DNA of 64,000 nucleotides from Bacillota bacterium (GCA_023418475.1 JAEZZO010000002.1:124001-188000), one strand, 5' to 3'. Shown: positions 34,558-43,816, numbered from the stretch's first letter. Program-made: numbers and translations. The notes: a model not told the origin generated them from the sequence alone.

Positions 34558-36036
34558 TTAGAACCTAATCACTCTGACCAGTTCTTTTTCGAAAGCAGGT
34601 ATCGATAAGTAACCTGATTTACTGTTGTAAATCCTATCTATCTTATAACCATTTCCATATGGTTCAAGCTCCATTCTTTCAACACAATCCAGATCGGGCA
34701 GATACAGGACACTTTGCCCGGAATTACTGCTCTCCTTAATCTCACAATAGAAGGTTTTCTCTCTATAGTCATAGTGGTAACACAAAATTTCTCCGGCCGC
34801 CTTCATCGGATATGCTCGGATCAGAACCTTTGTGATCAGGTTGTTATAAATATGAGAAAAATCAAAATAAGTATCGCTTGCCAGATATTTTTCAAAAATA
34901 TTAACAAGATAAGCTGCCTGCGGCAGCTGCTCCTGTGTTGCATTGGGGTAGCACCCCCATTCACTTACAAGCAACGGCATATTAAGCTCCTCCCAGACTT
35001 CCCTATGGGTTTCAAATATTACATCAATCCTGGCATCACAGGATTGGTCATACATTTTTGTATCAACCAGTATATCATAGCCATGAGGAGTAAAGACCTG
35101 ATTTTCATCCCGAATACCCTTCTCGTCTGTTACAGGACATATCCCAGACCGCATACCCGCATTACTGAAATAGTTTGTTTCCAGAAAAAGCATCGTATTT
35201 TCATCTTCTTTACGAATAGCTCTTGCCGCTTTCTCGTATAATTCCTTCAAGCAGGTTTTTTCAAAACTCTGTGGAAGCTCTTGCGCACTTTGCACAAGTT
35301 TCTTATACAATTGCTTATCTGACAGTAAATTGATCAGTTCCATTTTCTGTGAAGGATCCATCCATACTGATATCAGCTTCTCCAGATCCGCAGCCTGTTC
35401 TTGGTGCAGCACCTCTCCCATTGCTTTGAAAAGAGCTTCCCATATAGCATTTGCTCCGGAACCGATAAAAGGTTCATTCATAATATCATAACCGATTATG
35501 TTCTCATTGTCTTTATACCTGGCTGCAATATGACTCCACATTCGAATGTAATGATCTTGTATTCCAATTCCGTCAACAGCCTTTTTATTATCCCAGAAGT
35601 TATCAAAGGCCTTCTGGACTGCTCCGCTAAGCAAATAGGCTTCACTCCATAACTCTGTCTTAACATGCTCCGCACCATCCGTCAGTGTAGCCCATGCCGG
35701 TGCACCATCCGCATATTGGCAACCAAACAGATCCTGATGCATGTCCAGAAATACATATATTCCATACCTTCCTGCCATTTCTATCATCCTGTCAATTTCG
35801 GACAGATACCGGTCATCATAGTAACCGGGCCTGGGTTCTACTCCATCCCAGAAAATTCCCAGCCGGATGACATTAAACCCCCATCTTCTAAGGTTATCAA
35901 AATCTTCCTCCCTATAATCACCAATGTAATTTTTCTCTTTTTCCTTACAAACCATATTTATCCCGTGCAGCAGCACATGCCTGCCCTGTAAGTCAATAAA
36001 TTTTTTACCTTCCACGCTAATTAATTTTTTCTTCAT
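34558..36036 (-). CDS. GH5-family glycoside hydrolase (endoglycoceramidase-like)
   Basis: 492 residues without signal peptide. A TIM-barrel catalytic domain (about 15-390) starts with LQGRHVLLHGINMV; the acid/base Glu is in YDIMNEPFIG and the nucleophile Glu in LLVSEWGCYP. A small beta domain follows (about 400-490), as in endoglycoceramidase-related GH5 enzymes. True endoglycoceramidases are secreted, so this intracellular form probably cleaves a different beta-glycoside. It is co-transcribed with the GPH sugar transporter upstream. A fossil copy of its N-terminal region lies at about 39295-39430. Confidence 0.85.
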   Translation of the reverse strand: MKKKLISVEGKKFIDLQGRHVLLHGINMVCKEKEKNYIGDYREEDFDNLRRWGFNVIRLGIFWDGVEPRPGYYDDRYLSEIDRMIEMAGRYGIYVFLDMHQDLFGCQYADGAPAWATLTDGAEHVKTELWSEAYLLSGAVQKAFDNFWDNKKAVDGIGIQDHYIRMWSHIAARYKDNENIIGYDIMNEPFIGSGANAIWEALFKAMGEVLHQEQAADLEKLISVWMDPSQKMELINLLSDKQLYKKLVQSAQELPQSFEKTCLKELYEKAARAIRKEDENTMLFLETNYFSNAGMRSGICPVTDEKGIRDENQVFTPHGYDILVDTKMYDQSCDARIDVIFETHREVWEELNMPLLVSEWGCYPNATQEQLPQAAYLVNIFEKYLASDTYFDFSHIYNNLITKVLIRAYPMKAAGEILCYHYDYREKTFYCEIKESSNSGQSVLYLPDLDCVERMELEPYGNGYKIDRIYNSKSGYLSIPAFEKELVRVIRF

Positions 36037-36106
36037 CTCTGCTACCTTTTCTTTCTATAAAAATGTTATGCACCATATTTAGAGATCAAATTGCATATTA
36101 CTGTAT

Positions 36107-37546
36107 CTATTCATTTGTCCAATTTTCACAGCCTCTTCTTTGCTTTTCACTATACTCTGAAATAAGTATTTCACGCTTTCTGTCAATGGGGAACAAAAGA
36201 AGTGGAATAATTCCGATAAGCCCCATAATAATTGGTACAAGACCTGCACCTATCCTTATGCCCCTTACTGCTTTTGCCGTCTGAACAGCCGCCTCGGTGT
36301 TATATCCGAAGCTGCTTATAATATTTGTAAAAATGATCGATTGAACGCTGGTTAAGGTTGTTGTAAACAATGCAAAAATTCCATTATACAAGCCGGTTTT
36401 TCTTATCCCTGTTGTCATCTCATTATCATCAATCAATGCTCCGTTAATTGCAACACCTGCCGTCTGTATCATATTTAAGCTGATTACAATAAATGTATAG
36501 CATATCACTGCATGCCATGGATTTTGAATCACCAGCAATCCGCCAAATCCCACAAAAGCCGGAATATAGGATAGGATAATAATATTCTTACTGCCAATCT
36601 TTTTGATATAGCTCCCAACCGTCGGTAAAACAGCCAGCATAATAAGCCCCGGCACAACATCGGCAATTGTAGCAACCAAACCACTGGTTTTCACAACCTT
36701 GTCCATGAAAAATAAGAAGGGTGTAAAATAATATGCAATCGCTCCTCTTGCACTAATAAAAAATATCAGATAGGTTAAAAATGGCTTAGATTTTATTATT
36801 CCAAGCGCTTCCTTCCAGATCTCTTTATTATTATGGTTCGTCTGTGATATATCGGAATATAGCTCCGCCTTATCCTTTAGTGTTCTGAGTGCTATGATAT
36901 ACATTAGGGCATTCACTCCGACTACTGCCGTAAAAACAGGTATAATTAACATTCTATTCCCATTTCCAACCAGTAAAAGCGTTGGTATAATCGTAGTTAG
37001 AAAACCAACTGCATTCCCTATATATGATCGGATTACTTCTACGTCAATTCTCTCCTCCTTCGTGGGTGCGGCTATAAAAAAATAGGATTGATACGCCACG
37101 CTGTACACAGTGTATGCGGTATCAAACACAAACAACTCTACCAAAAGAACCAAAAATATAATCCAGTCGCTCCATGCCGGACTTGAAAAAATCATCCCGA
37201 GAACAGAAAGCAGCATAGCCGGAGCAGTGACACGCATCAGATAAACATATTTGCCACGTTTCGGATGATATTTCATTTTATCAATATATACCCCAAGAAG
37301 GGGGTCATTGATCGCATTCCATATATTATAGATAAAATAGATCCAACCAATATATACCGGGTCAATTTTTATGATATCAGTATAATACTTCATCAGGGTA
37401 TTATGAATGATAATCGGTCCAATTACCGATGCCGGGCCCGGAAGTGCAAGCGTCAGCTTTTCCTTAAAAGACAGTCCCCCTTTCCTTAACTGGTTTTGAT
37501 CTTTTCGCTTTTTTAATACAGAGAGTTGCATTATTTCACACCACAT
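36107..37546 (-). CDS. GPH-family sugar:cation symporter (MFS)
   Basis: About 479 residues with 12 membrane helices. The pattern GWIYFIYNIWNAINDPLLGVYIDKMKYHPKRGKYVYLMR near the front is that of the glycoside-pentoside-hexuronide:cation symporters. It probably imports the substrate of the GH5 enzyme that follows after 70 bases. An inner ATG at 37531 is an alternative start. The promoter at 37583-37613 has the 19-base spacer and inner palindrome typical of MerR-family activation. Confidence 0.87.
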   Translation of the reverse strand: MWCEIMQLSVLKKRKDQNQLRKGGLSFKEKLTLALPGPASVIGPIIIHNTLMKYYTDIIKIDPVYIGWIYFIYNIWNAINDPLLGVYIDKMKYHPKRGKYVYLMRVTAPAMLLSVLGMIFSSPAWSDWIIFLVLLVELFVFDTAYTVYSVAYQSYFFIAAPTKEERIDVEVIRSYIGNAVGFLTTIIPTLLLVGNGNRMLIIPVFTAVVGVNALMYIIALRTLKDKAELYSDISQTNHNNKEIWKEALGIIKSKPFLTYLIFFISARGAIAYYFTPFLFFMDKVVKTSGLVATIADVVPGLIMLAVLPTVGSYIKKIGSKNIIILSYIPAFVGFGGLLVIQNPWHAVICYTFIVISLNMIQTAGVAINGALIDDNEMTTGIRKTGLYNGIFALFTTTLTSVQSIIFTNIISSFGYNTEAAVQTAKAVRGIRIGAGLVPIIMGLIGIIPLLLFPIDRKREILISEYSEKQRRGCENWTNE

Positions 37547-37582
37547 CCTTATCCCGTTTATTTATTATTGTTTTATGTCATG

Positions 37583-37613
37583 ATTATAAACCTTGGAGCT
37601 TCTCCAAGGTCAA
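37583..37613 (-). promoter_or_regulatory. MerR-type promoter with operator for the transporter-GH5 operon
   Basis: Read leftward: TTGACC (37608-37613), a 19-base spacer, TATAAT (37583-37588). The spacer contains the perfect inverted repeat CCTTGGAG-AAG-CTCCAAGG (37591-37609). An overlong 19-base spacer with a palindrome in it is the hallmark of promoters untwisted by MerR-family activators. The MerR-type gene at 39393-40256 is the obvious candidate. Confidence 0.85.
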
Positions 37614-37775
37614 TATCAAACAAGAACGATTATGAACATGGTTGTGAAAACGAGGTAGCGCTAATGATGTAAGTTCTCGAAGCTGATATGAGGGTGTATT
37701 TTTTGACTAAAAAGACTAGTAAAATATGGTAGATTATAGTATAATTATCGCTATAAATTATTATAGCTTCTTATC

Positions 37776-39251
37776 ATGATTAATATGAAAATCGAGCAAA
37801 AAATGCATGGAGAGAATACTACTACTAGTATGAGAAGATTATTTTCAATTATGTTTCTTGCCTTTTTATTATTTACTATTTCTGGTTGCAATGCTAGTAA
37901 AAATTTAGAATCATCCGCTTTACTGTCAAAAACTCAAAGTCAATTAACTCAAAAAGAAAAAATCGATGACTTTGAGTATTTGTATAAAATATTAAAAGAA
38001 AACTATACTTTTATTAATGTTAATAAAAGGATTAATGGGATAGATTGGCTCAATAATAAGGATAAATATATGAAAAAAGTCAAGGCAACCAAAAGCGATG
38101 AAGATTTTTATAAAACTTTAAACGCTATACTAAAAGAATTACATAATGGACACACTGAAATTCTTAATATTCAAGAATATATATACTTTAAAAATCTTTA
38201 TAGTCAGGATATTCCTTGGGCGAATCAACTAAACAATAGTAAAGCAATAAGTAGGTATAGTAAAGGAGATAGTTCCGAAAGTTCAAAGAAGCCACTAAAT
38301 TCATATGAAAAAATTAATGTTAATTTTATAAAAGTTCTACGTGCTGAAAACAAAAACAATTCTATCTCGAAAAAGATTAGCACATATAACGTAAAAACTA
38401 AAATTTTATCAAAAGAAAGAAAGATTGCATATATCAAAATTAGTAGTTTTGATGCGTTCAAAATAAATGAAGATATGAATATAATAAAGCCTTTTTTTAA
38501 TAGTATCAATGATTATAAAACACTAATTATTGATATAAGAGGAAACGGCGGAGGAGCAGATGCCTATTGGGAAGATAATATAGTTCCTATGCTTATAAAT
38601 AAACCGCTTAAGATTAAGTATTATTATGCCTTTAGAGGAGGAGATTTTGAAGAGGATTTTATTAAGTTTAAACTTAACGTAGGTTATCAGGGACTAAATA
38701 AAATAAATTTAATTATATCTGAGAAATTAAAAAATTTGCCCTCAGAGTTAACTAAAAAATTTGAATATTATTACATATATGAGCAAACTATAAATCCTTG
38801 TAATTCGATTAATTTTAGCGGAAAAGTTTTTCTACTTACTGATAAAGGAGTCGGTTCATCTGCTGATGGATTTGCATCGTTTTCAAAAAGTACAGGATTT
38901 GCCACACTTGTAGGCGAAAAGACCTTTGGGGGAGGCATAGGCCTTGACCCTTTAGTTTGTGTTCTGCCTAATAGCGGATATGTTTTTAGATTTCCTATGG
39001 CTATGGGACTAACTTCTGATGGTACGTGCAATGAAGAGTATAAGACTGTTCCAGATATTGAAATATCCCAAGCTTGGTATTCAAATGTTTTTGATGATAA
39101 AGCTGTTAAATATATTCTAGTCGGTAAAACAGAAATTATATCCATTAAAGAAGTGATAGCCTTCAGTCTTATTATATTGTTAATTGTTGGAATTATATAT
39201 TTCAAACGTAGGTTAAAATATAGAAAAAAGTATTTTACTAAGACATATTAA
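37776..39251 (+). CDS. S41-family peptidase, lipoprotein with C-terminal membrane anchor
   Basis: About 491 residues (start uncertain; no good ribosome site). A lipoprotein signal ends at Cys38 (FLLFTISGCNAS). The S41 catalytic domain (about 200-450) has LIIDIRGNGGGADAYW, the likely Ser in DKGVGSSADGFASF and GEKTFGGGIGLDP. A membrane helix stands near the C-terminus (about 462-482). The codons are strongly AT-rich compared with both neighbours and the gene reads against the surrounding leftward genes, so it was probably acquired. It separates the MerR gene from the operon it is thought to control. Confidence 0.8.
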   Translation: MINMKIEQKMHGENTTTSMRRLFSIMFLAFLLFTISGCNASKNLESSALLSKTQSQLTQKEKIDDFEYLYKILKENYTFINVNKRINGIDWLNNKDKYMKKVKATKSDEDFYKTLNAILKELHNGHTEILNIQEYIYFKNLYSQDIPWANQLNNSKAISRYSKGDSSESSKKPLNSYEKINVNFIKVLRAENKNNSISKKISTYNVKTKILSKERKIAYIKISSFDAFKINEDMNIIKPFFNSINDYKTLIIDIRGNGGGADAYWEDNIVPMLINKPLKIKYYYAFRGGDFEEDFIKFKLNVGYQGLNKINLIISEKLKNLPSELTKKFEYYYIYEQTINPCNSINFSGKVFLLTDKGVGSSADGFASFSKSTGFATLVGEKTFGGGIGLDPLVCVLPNSGYVFRFPMAMGLTSDGTCNEEYKTVPDIEISQAWYSNVFDDKAVKYILVGKTEIISIKEVIAFSLIILLIVGIIYFKRRLKYRKKYFTKTY

Positions 39252-39294
39252 CGTGGGATATCCATGAAGCTTTTAACTTACAAATTTTTTGATT

Positions 39295-39430
39295 TGAATA
39301 AACATTTTGTATAACATTAAAGCCCCATATTTTAAGTGTTTTCAAAATCTTCCTCCCTATAATCACCGATATAATTCTTCTCTTTTTCCTTGCTAACCAT
39401 ATTGATTCGGTGCAACAGCGTATGCTCCTA
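39295..39430 (-). pseudogene. Fossil fragment of a second GH5 gene
   Basis: Read leftward from 39424 the frame gives HTLLHRINMV, then KEKEKNYIGDYREEDFEN, almost identical to the GH5 protein's HVLLHGINMV and KEKEKNYIGDYREEDFDN. After an extra A near 39338 the other frame continues LKIWGFNVI against LRRWGFNVI, then similarity ends. About 45 codons survive, with a frameshift and no start. The last ten residues of the neighbouring MerR protein are read from this fragment in a different frame. Confidence 0.85.
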
Positions 39431-40256
39431 ATACAGGTATGTATATTTTAAAATATAAAATAGGATCTTTTTCTTTTTCATCATATAAGTCCAGTACATT
39501 TCTTTCTATTGCGTCTCCGCAGACAGTATAATTATATTGTTTGATATAGCTCATCATTTTATTGTAGATCCGGTCAATATCGATATGATCAATTCTGGTC
39601 ACCTTTGCATTAGCGCATACACACAGTCTGCTTTCAATAATTCTCAGCAAATCTTTACGATCTGTATCACATGGATATTCGGATAGATATCCATACTCCT
39701 TATAGGTATGGTAATCCCCTGCCAGCAGCGTCTCCTTATCAATCGTAGAAATGATATTTGCAAAAGAAACCCAATCTTCCTTCGCTGAATGATTTGCATT
39801 CACAATTTCGCTGATATCCAGCTCATCATTATCCGCTTCAAATTCCTTTAATAGCAGCCAGAACTGCGGCAGCATTCGTACCGATATCCCTTCATCATAA
39901 CAGGTGTCCTTGAGATTGTCATGAAGCAGGTTAACTTTCTCTTTCAAGCATTGGAGCTCCTTCATTTTCATATCAAGCTCCTGCGTATAACGAGATAATT
40001 CAGCTTCAATCAAGCTGGTATCCTTATGGTGCAGTATCTTAAAAAGCTTCTCGATCGGAGTTCCTATGGACCGTAATAGCAGGATAGTTGATATCATCTC
40101 AAACTGAGCTTTGGAATAATACCGATATCCATTGCTGCCGACCATCCACGGCTTAATCAGGTTGATATCATCATAAAACCTTAAGGTATCTGCTGATACC
40201 TTGAATATCTTACCCACCTCACCAACCGTATAGTATTCTTTCATATTGATCCACAC
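39393..40256 (-). CDS. MerR-family transcriptional regulator with GyrI-like effector domain
   Basis: 287 residues. The N-terminal winged helix (about 1-75: YYTVGEVGKIFKVSADTLRFYDDINLIKP..GYRYYSKAQFEMI) is MerR-type. A coiled coil follows (about 80-125), then a C-terminal ligand-binding region ending in DPILYFKIYIPV. The final residues (GAYAVAPNQYG) come from an adjoining GH5 fossil read out of frame, so the natural end has been replaced by a few foreign residues; the core looks complete. It probably activates the transporter-GH5 operon through the palindrome at 37591-37609. Confidence 0.85.
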   Translation of the reverse strand: MWINMKEYYTVGEVGKIFKVSADTLRFYDDINLIKPWMVGSNGYRYYSKAQFEMISTILLLRSIGTPIEKLFKILHHKDTSLIEAELSRYTQELDMKMKELQCLKEKVNLLHDNLKDTCYDEGISVRMLPQFWLLLKEFEADNDELDISEIVNANHSAKEDWVSFANIISTIDKETLLAGDYHTYKEYGYLSEYPCDTDRKDLLRIIESRLCVCANAKVTRIDHIDIDRIYNKMMSYIKQYNYTVCGDAIERNVLDLYDEKEKDPILYFKIYIPVLGAYAVAPNQYG

Positions 40257-40394
40257 TCCTTTCCTCTTACAAAACTTACCAATGAATTATTTCTAATGCA
40301 TCCTTAATATTAGTTTGATCCTATATAATTAAGTCCTTCATTCATATAATTAATAAATTGGGTTCCTTTTTTCCTGTTGCACTACACTTTTTTA

Positions 40395-40682
40395 TTATCT
40401 GATATAAAATGCGTCACACTTTTTCATCTTCTCTAATTCTTTTTTTTTGTACTTATTACGTTCTAGCAGCCCAACAATCAGCAAACAAGTCGATACAACT
40501 AAAAATGGTACTAAATTGTTTAAATTTATACCTACATCCGATCTTACTAAATAGACCATCCCTCCCAATAATGATGTTATTGGTAAAATTAATAGAACAA
40601 TAAATTGTTTTCTTTTACTTAACACATACTGTGCTCCTAGGATTATGATACATACAATCATTCTTATCAAATATTCCTTCAT
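40395..40682 (-). CDS. Small three-helix membrane protein
   Basis: 95 residues starting MKEYLIRMIVCIII; start 40682 has GAGG six bases upstream, whereas the earlier ATG at 40694 overlaps the ribosome site. There are three membrane helices (about 5-20, 26-45 and 55-75) and a lysine-rich tail. It follows a DUF2089-like regulator gene by about 80 bases on the same strand; such pairs of a small regulator and a small membrane protein are common in Firmicutes. Function unknown. The leader carries the recurrent GCGCAGAAATGAGG element. Confidence 0.6.
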   Translation of the reverse strand: MKEYLIRMIVCIIILGAQYVLSKRKQFIVLLILPITSLLGGMVYLVRSDVGINLNNLVPFLVVSTCLLIVGLLERNKYKKKELEKMKKCDAFYIR

Positions 40683-40759
40683 ATTTTTCCTCATTTCTGC
40701 GCTGCTTAGTGTAAAGATTTTTTCTATAAAAACTAATTTTAAATTCTTTTCATATAAAT

Positions 40760-41050
40760 CTACTTTACTTTTTTGTATTCGGTTATTATAATTTTAGCCG
40801 TTTCAATATCAATTTTATCATTAATAGATAATCGTTTAATTAATGCTATGAATTGATCATTCTCCGTTTCCTCAACCAGTTTAATTTTTTGTATGAGTTT
40901 ATCAAGCCGAAGTCGAACTGTGGGGTAAGTGACTCCATATTGCTTTGCTATCTCTTTGAGAGATCCTGATGCCAAAAGAAATTTTTTTATAAAGCTTATG
41001 TCTTCATCATCAAAATTTATCATCCAATCCGGAATAATCTGTATTGCCAC
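40760..41050 (-). CDS. DUF2089-like helix-turn-helix regulator
   Basis: 96 residues starting at GTG 41050 (AAAGGAGG seven bases upstream). The sequence ..PDWMINFDDEDISFIKKFLLASGSLKEIAKQYGVTYPTVRLRLDKLIQKI shows a clear HTH (LKEIAKQYGVTYPTVRLRLDKL) of the DUF2089 type, then a helical C-terminal part (LIKRLSINDKIDIETAKIIITEYKK). It probably regulates itself and the small membrane protein gene downstream. Confidence 0.75.
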   Translation of the reverse strand: MAIQIIPDWMINFDDEDISFIKKFLLASGSLKEIAKQYGVTYPTVRLRLDKLIQKIKLVEETENDQFIALIKRLSINDKIDIETAKIIITEYKKVK

Positions 41051-41217
41051 AACGGCACCTCCTTTAATATAATTAATTATATACTTTAACATTATTAATG
41101 TCAAAACAATTTTATTACTTAATATAATTTTTACTATAATTATAGCAAAGTATAGTATTGTTATAAATGAATAGTTGCATTAATAATTTAATCTTTCAAA
41201 GTAATGGCACACATAAT

Positions 41218-41255
41218 AATGAAGAATATTCATATGCGAATATTCTTCATTTTAT
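41218..41255 (-). terminator. Terminator-like hairpin downstream of glmS
   Basis: GAAGAATATTC (41221-41231) and GAATATTCTTC (41238-41248) form a perfect 11-base stem with flanking A/T-rich runs on both sides, about 110 bases past the glmS stop. Confidence 0.6.
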
Positions 41256-41361
41256 TATTTTATATATTTATTTTTTAATGACCGCTTTCATATACAGGTT
41301 AAAATATCTACGTACCTGCTTTATATCTTACTACAATCATCCAACTACCTGCCCTTATTTC

Positions 41362-43185
41362 TTATTCCACCGTAACCGCCTTAGCCAGGTTTCTCGGCTG
41401 GTCTACATTAAAACCACGGTGCAAACAGGAATAATAAGCAAGCAGCTGTAATACGATCGCAGTGGTAAACGGGGCTAAATAGTCCGGTATTTTCGGCAAA
41501 CGAATATGGTAATCGTAAGCTGATTTCTCTATCTCTGCCTCGCCATTTGTAATCATGATAACAAACGCACCTCTTGCTCGTACCTCACGAATGTTAGAAA
41601 TCATCTTGGTAAATACCTTAGTCTGTGTAGCCAGAGCAACTACAGGAACACCTTCCGTAATCAGAGAAAGCGTACCATGCTTTAACTCACCCGCCGCGTA
41701 TGCTTCCGAATGTATATAGCTGATTTCCTTCAGCTTAATGGAGCCTTCCCAGCAAAGCGGATAATCAAGTCCTCTGCCAATGAAGAACAAATCCTCTTTA
41801 TCCGTCAGATTCTTACACATTTCATTAATAAAACTGTCGTATTGTAATGCTTCTTCCACCGCAGCTGTTACCTCTTTTAAGGCCTTAAGATAATTAGCAC
41901 AGGCATCCTCTGTGATGGCTCCCCTTACCAGGGCAAATTTATAAGCAAGCAAATACAGGCAGGATAGCTGGGCCGTATATGCCTTTGTACTTGCTACGGC
42001 AATTTCCGGGCCGGCCTGGGTATAGAGAACATAATCGCTCTCCCGGTCAATCGTGGAGCCCTTCACATTAACAACAGACAATGTAGTCGCCCCTTCTTCC
42101 TTCGCAAGTCTTAATGCCGCCAATGTATCTGCCGTCTCTCCCGACTGGGAAATGGTAATAACCAGAGTATTTTTATCCATAATCGGTTCCTGATAGCGGA
42201 ACTCGGAAGCAATTTCAACTGTTACCGGAATTCGGAGCAGCTTTTCAATCATAACCTTTCCGACCATACCAGCATGCATTGCTGTACCGCAAGCAGTGAT
42301 GATCACTCTGTTTATATTTTCAAATATAGAATCCGGAATATGATCCACTGTAAAGTCCACTACACCGTCTTTTCCCACTCTCGGTAAAATAGTCGAACGA
42401 ATGGTATCCGGCTGCTCATGGATTTCTTTCAGCATAAAATGAGGGTAACCGTTCTTCTGCGCTGCCGTAATATCCCAGTTAACATGGAGCATTTTCGGCT
42501 CAATTACCTCATCCTCAAAATTCGTTATCACAATATTCTCTTTGGTCAGCTTTGCAATATGATGCTCCGGAAGCACAAAATAATCCTTGGAATATCCGAT
42601 TAAAGCAACCATATCAGATGCCACGATAGATCCTTGTGCAACATGGCAAGCCAACAGCGGGCTCGCGTTACGAAGGCAGTAAACCACCTCCGGTTGATCT
42701 GCAAAGAGAATACAAAAAGCATACGCTCCCTCAATTCTTTGCGCCGCTTTCTTTATGGCATCAGCTGCATCACCCTCATACAGACTGTCAATCAGCATTG
42801 CTGCAATTTCCGTATCCGTCTGTGAGACAGGGTATCTTCCCGTTTCAGCCAGCTCCACCTCTAGTTCATGGTAATTCTCAATAATTCCGTTATGAATCAG
42901 GGTGACTCTTCCAAAGGCATGTGGATGTGCATTACCATCCGTCACTCCGCCATGGGTTGCCCATCTCGTATGCCCGATTCCGCAGGTACCTGTTATTGCC
43001 TCTGTCATATTTACCTTATCAATCAATTCTGATACTTTTCCGATGGTCTTAACTGTTTCAATATTCCCTTCATGAAACAGTGAAATCCCCGCACTGTCGT
43101 ATCCTCTGTATTCCAAAGCCGAGAGGCCCGAAAGTAGTATATTTTTAGCCTCAAGGCTTCCTGTATAACCAATAATTCCGCACAT
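41362..43185 (-). CDS. glmS: Glutamine-fructose-6-phosphate aminotransferase
   Basis: 607 residues starting MCGIIGYTG, so the catalytic N-terminal Cys follows the initiator Met; the longer upstream frame is leader. The glutaminase domain (about 1-220) has EYRGYDSAGI, GIGHTRWATHG and HNGIIEN; two SIS isomerase domains follow with ACGTAMHAG, SQSGETADT and the C-terminal PRNLAKAVTVE. It makes glucosamine-6-phosphate for the cell wall. It is controlled by a glmS ribozyme in the leader. GGAGA precedes the ATG within the recurrent leader element. Confidence 0.97.
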   Translation of the reverse strand: MCGIIGYTGSLEAKNILLSGLSALEYRGYDSAGISLFHEGNIETVKTIGKVSELIDKVNMTEAITGTCGIGHTRWATHGGVTDGNAHPHAFGRVTLIHNGIIENYHELEVELAETGRYPVSQTDTEIAAMLIDSLYEGDAADAIKKAAQRIEGAYAFCILFADQPEVVYCLRNASPLLACHVAQGSIVASDMVALIGYSKDYFVLPEHHIAKLTKENIVITNFEDEVIEPKMLHVNWDITAAQKNGYPHFMLKEIHEQPDTIRSTILPRVGKDGVVDFTVDHIPDSIFENINRVIITACGTAMHAGMVGKVMIEKLLRIPVTVEIASEFRYQEPIMDKNTLVITISQSGETADTLAALRLAKEEGATTLSVVNVKGSTIDRESDYVLYTQAGPEIAVASTKAYTAQLSCLYLLAYKFALVRGAITEDACANYLKALKEVTAAVEEALQYDSFINEMCKNLTDKEDLFFIGRGLDYPLCWEGSIKLKEISYIHSEAYAAGELKHGTLSLITEGVPVVALATQTKVFTKMISNIREVRARGAFVIMITNGEAEIEKSAYDYHIRLPKIPDYLAPFTTAIVLQLLAYYSCLHRGFNVDQPRNLAKAVTVE

Positions 43186-43269
43186 ACTTCTCTCCATTTC
43201 TGCCGCGCAACACGACATATTTATTTCGTTTTCAAAGTGGTATGAATTCACAGCCTTAATAAGCTTCTA

Positions 43270-43457
43270 AGAATTCTCTCGAAGTCAGACTACAGCCTAA
43301 TTCATTTACTTGGTTATGCCGCTGTTGTACTACGGTTACCCATAGGTTTTTTCGACATATCACATGCCCAAGTGCACGAGAGAGCATCCGCCGAATATTC
43401 GCTGACTCTCTACCTCGTTAACCTCCGTATGTCTTCCCAAGAGAGGTACATGGCGCT
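43270..43457 (-). ncRNA. glmS ribozyme (glucosamine-6-phosphate-activated self-cleaving RNA)
   Basis: On the minus strand the cleavage motif TTA/GCGCC lies at 43458-43452 (cut between 43457 and 43456). The core blocks follow: GGAGGTTAACGAGGTAGAGAG and the characteristic TATTCGGCGGATGCTCTCTC, then the CACTTGG...CCAAGT closing helix. Cleavage when glucosamine-6-phosphate is high destabilises the glmS message. The 3' limit is approximate. Confidence 0.93.
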
Positions 43458-43653
43458 AATTTAAACATTTCTGTTAAACAGATCCCTGGTTGATCCGGTT
43501 TCTAGTTCCATTACCACAATTACATTTTATTCTATGCTGCTGACCTCCTTTTTGTTCATATTTCAAAAATGCTGTAAACCTCTTGCCCTCGCTGATTTTT
43601 GACTGAATAAAAACTCTTTCATTTATGTATAAAATGTAAACTGCGATGAAGTC

Positions 43654-43682
43654 ATATTACCATCCACATAATAAAATGTCAA
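43654..43682 (-). promoter_or_regulatory. Sigma-A promoter of glmS
   Basis: TTGACA (43677-43682), 17-base spacer, TAATAT (43654-43659) on the minus strand. The leader before the ribozyme is about 190 bases and contains an isolated AAAGGAGG (about 43547-43554) without a usable reading frame. Confidence 0.7.
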
Positions 43683-43783
43683 TATTGATATCAATACTAT
43701 GGAATAATTATCCATATACCATTATTTATAGAATTTCTTTACTTAGATTCCTTGATCTGCGCTTAGTTCAACACATCACACAG

Positions 43784-43816
43784 TAAAAGGAGATATTCCT
43801 GAAAGAAATATCTCCT
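43784..43816 (-). terminator. Terminator of the H-NOX chemoreceptor gene
   Basis: AGGAGATATT (43788-43797) pairs with AATATCTCCT (43807-43816); read leftward it is followed by TTTT. It lies 47 bases after the stop of the chemoreceptor. Confidence 0.75.

Noticed and set aside
37670..37720. AGGGTGTATTTTTTGAC near 37690 as a partial end of the 12131-12238 element
   Set aside because: Only about ten bases match the element's end, which is not enough to claim a copy.
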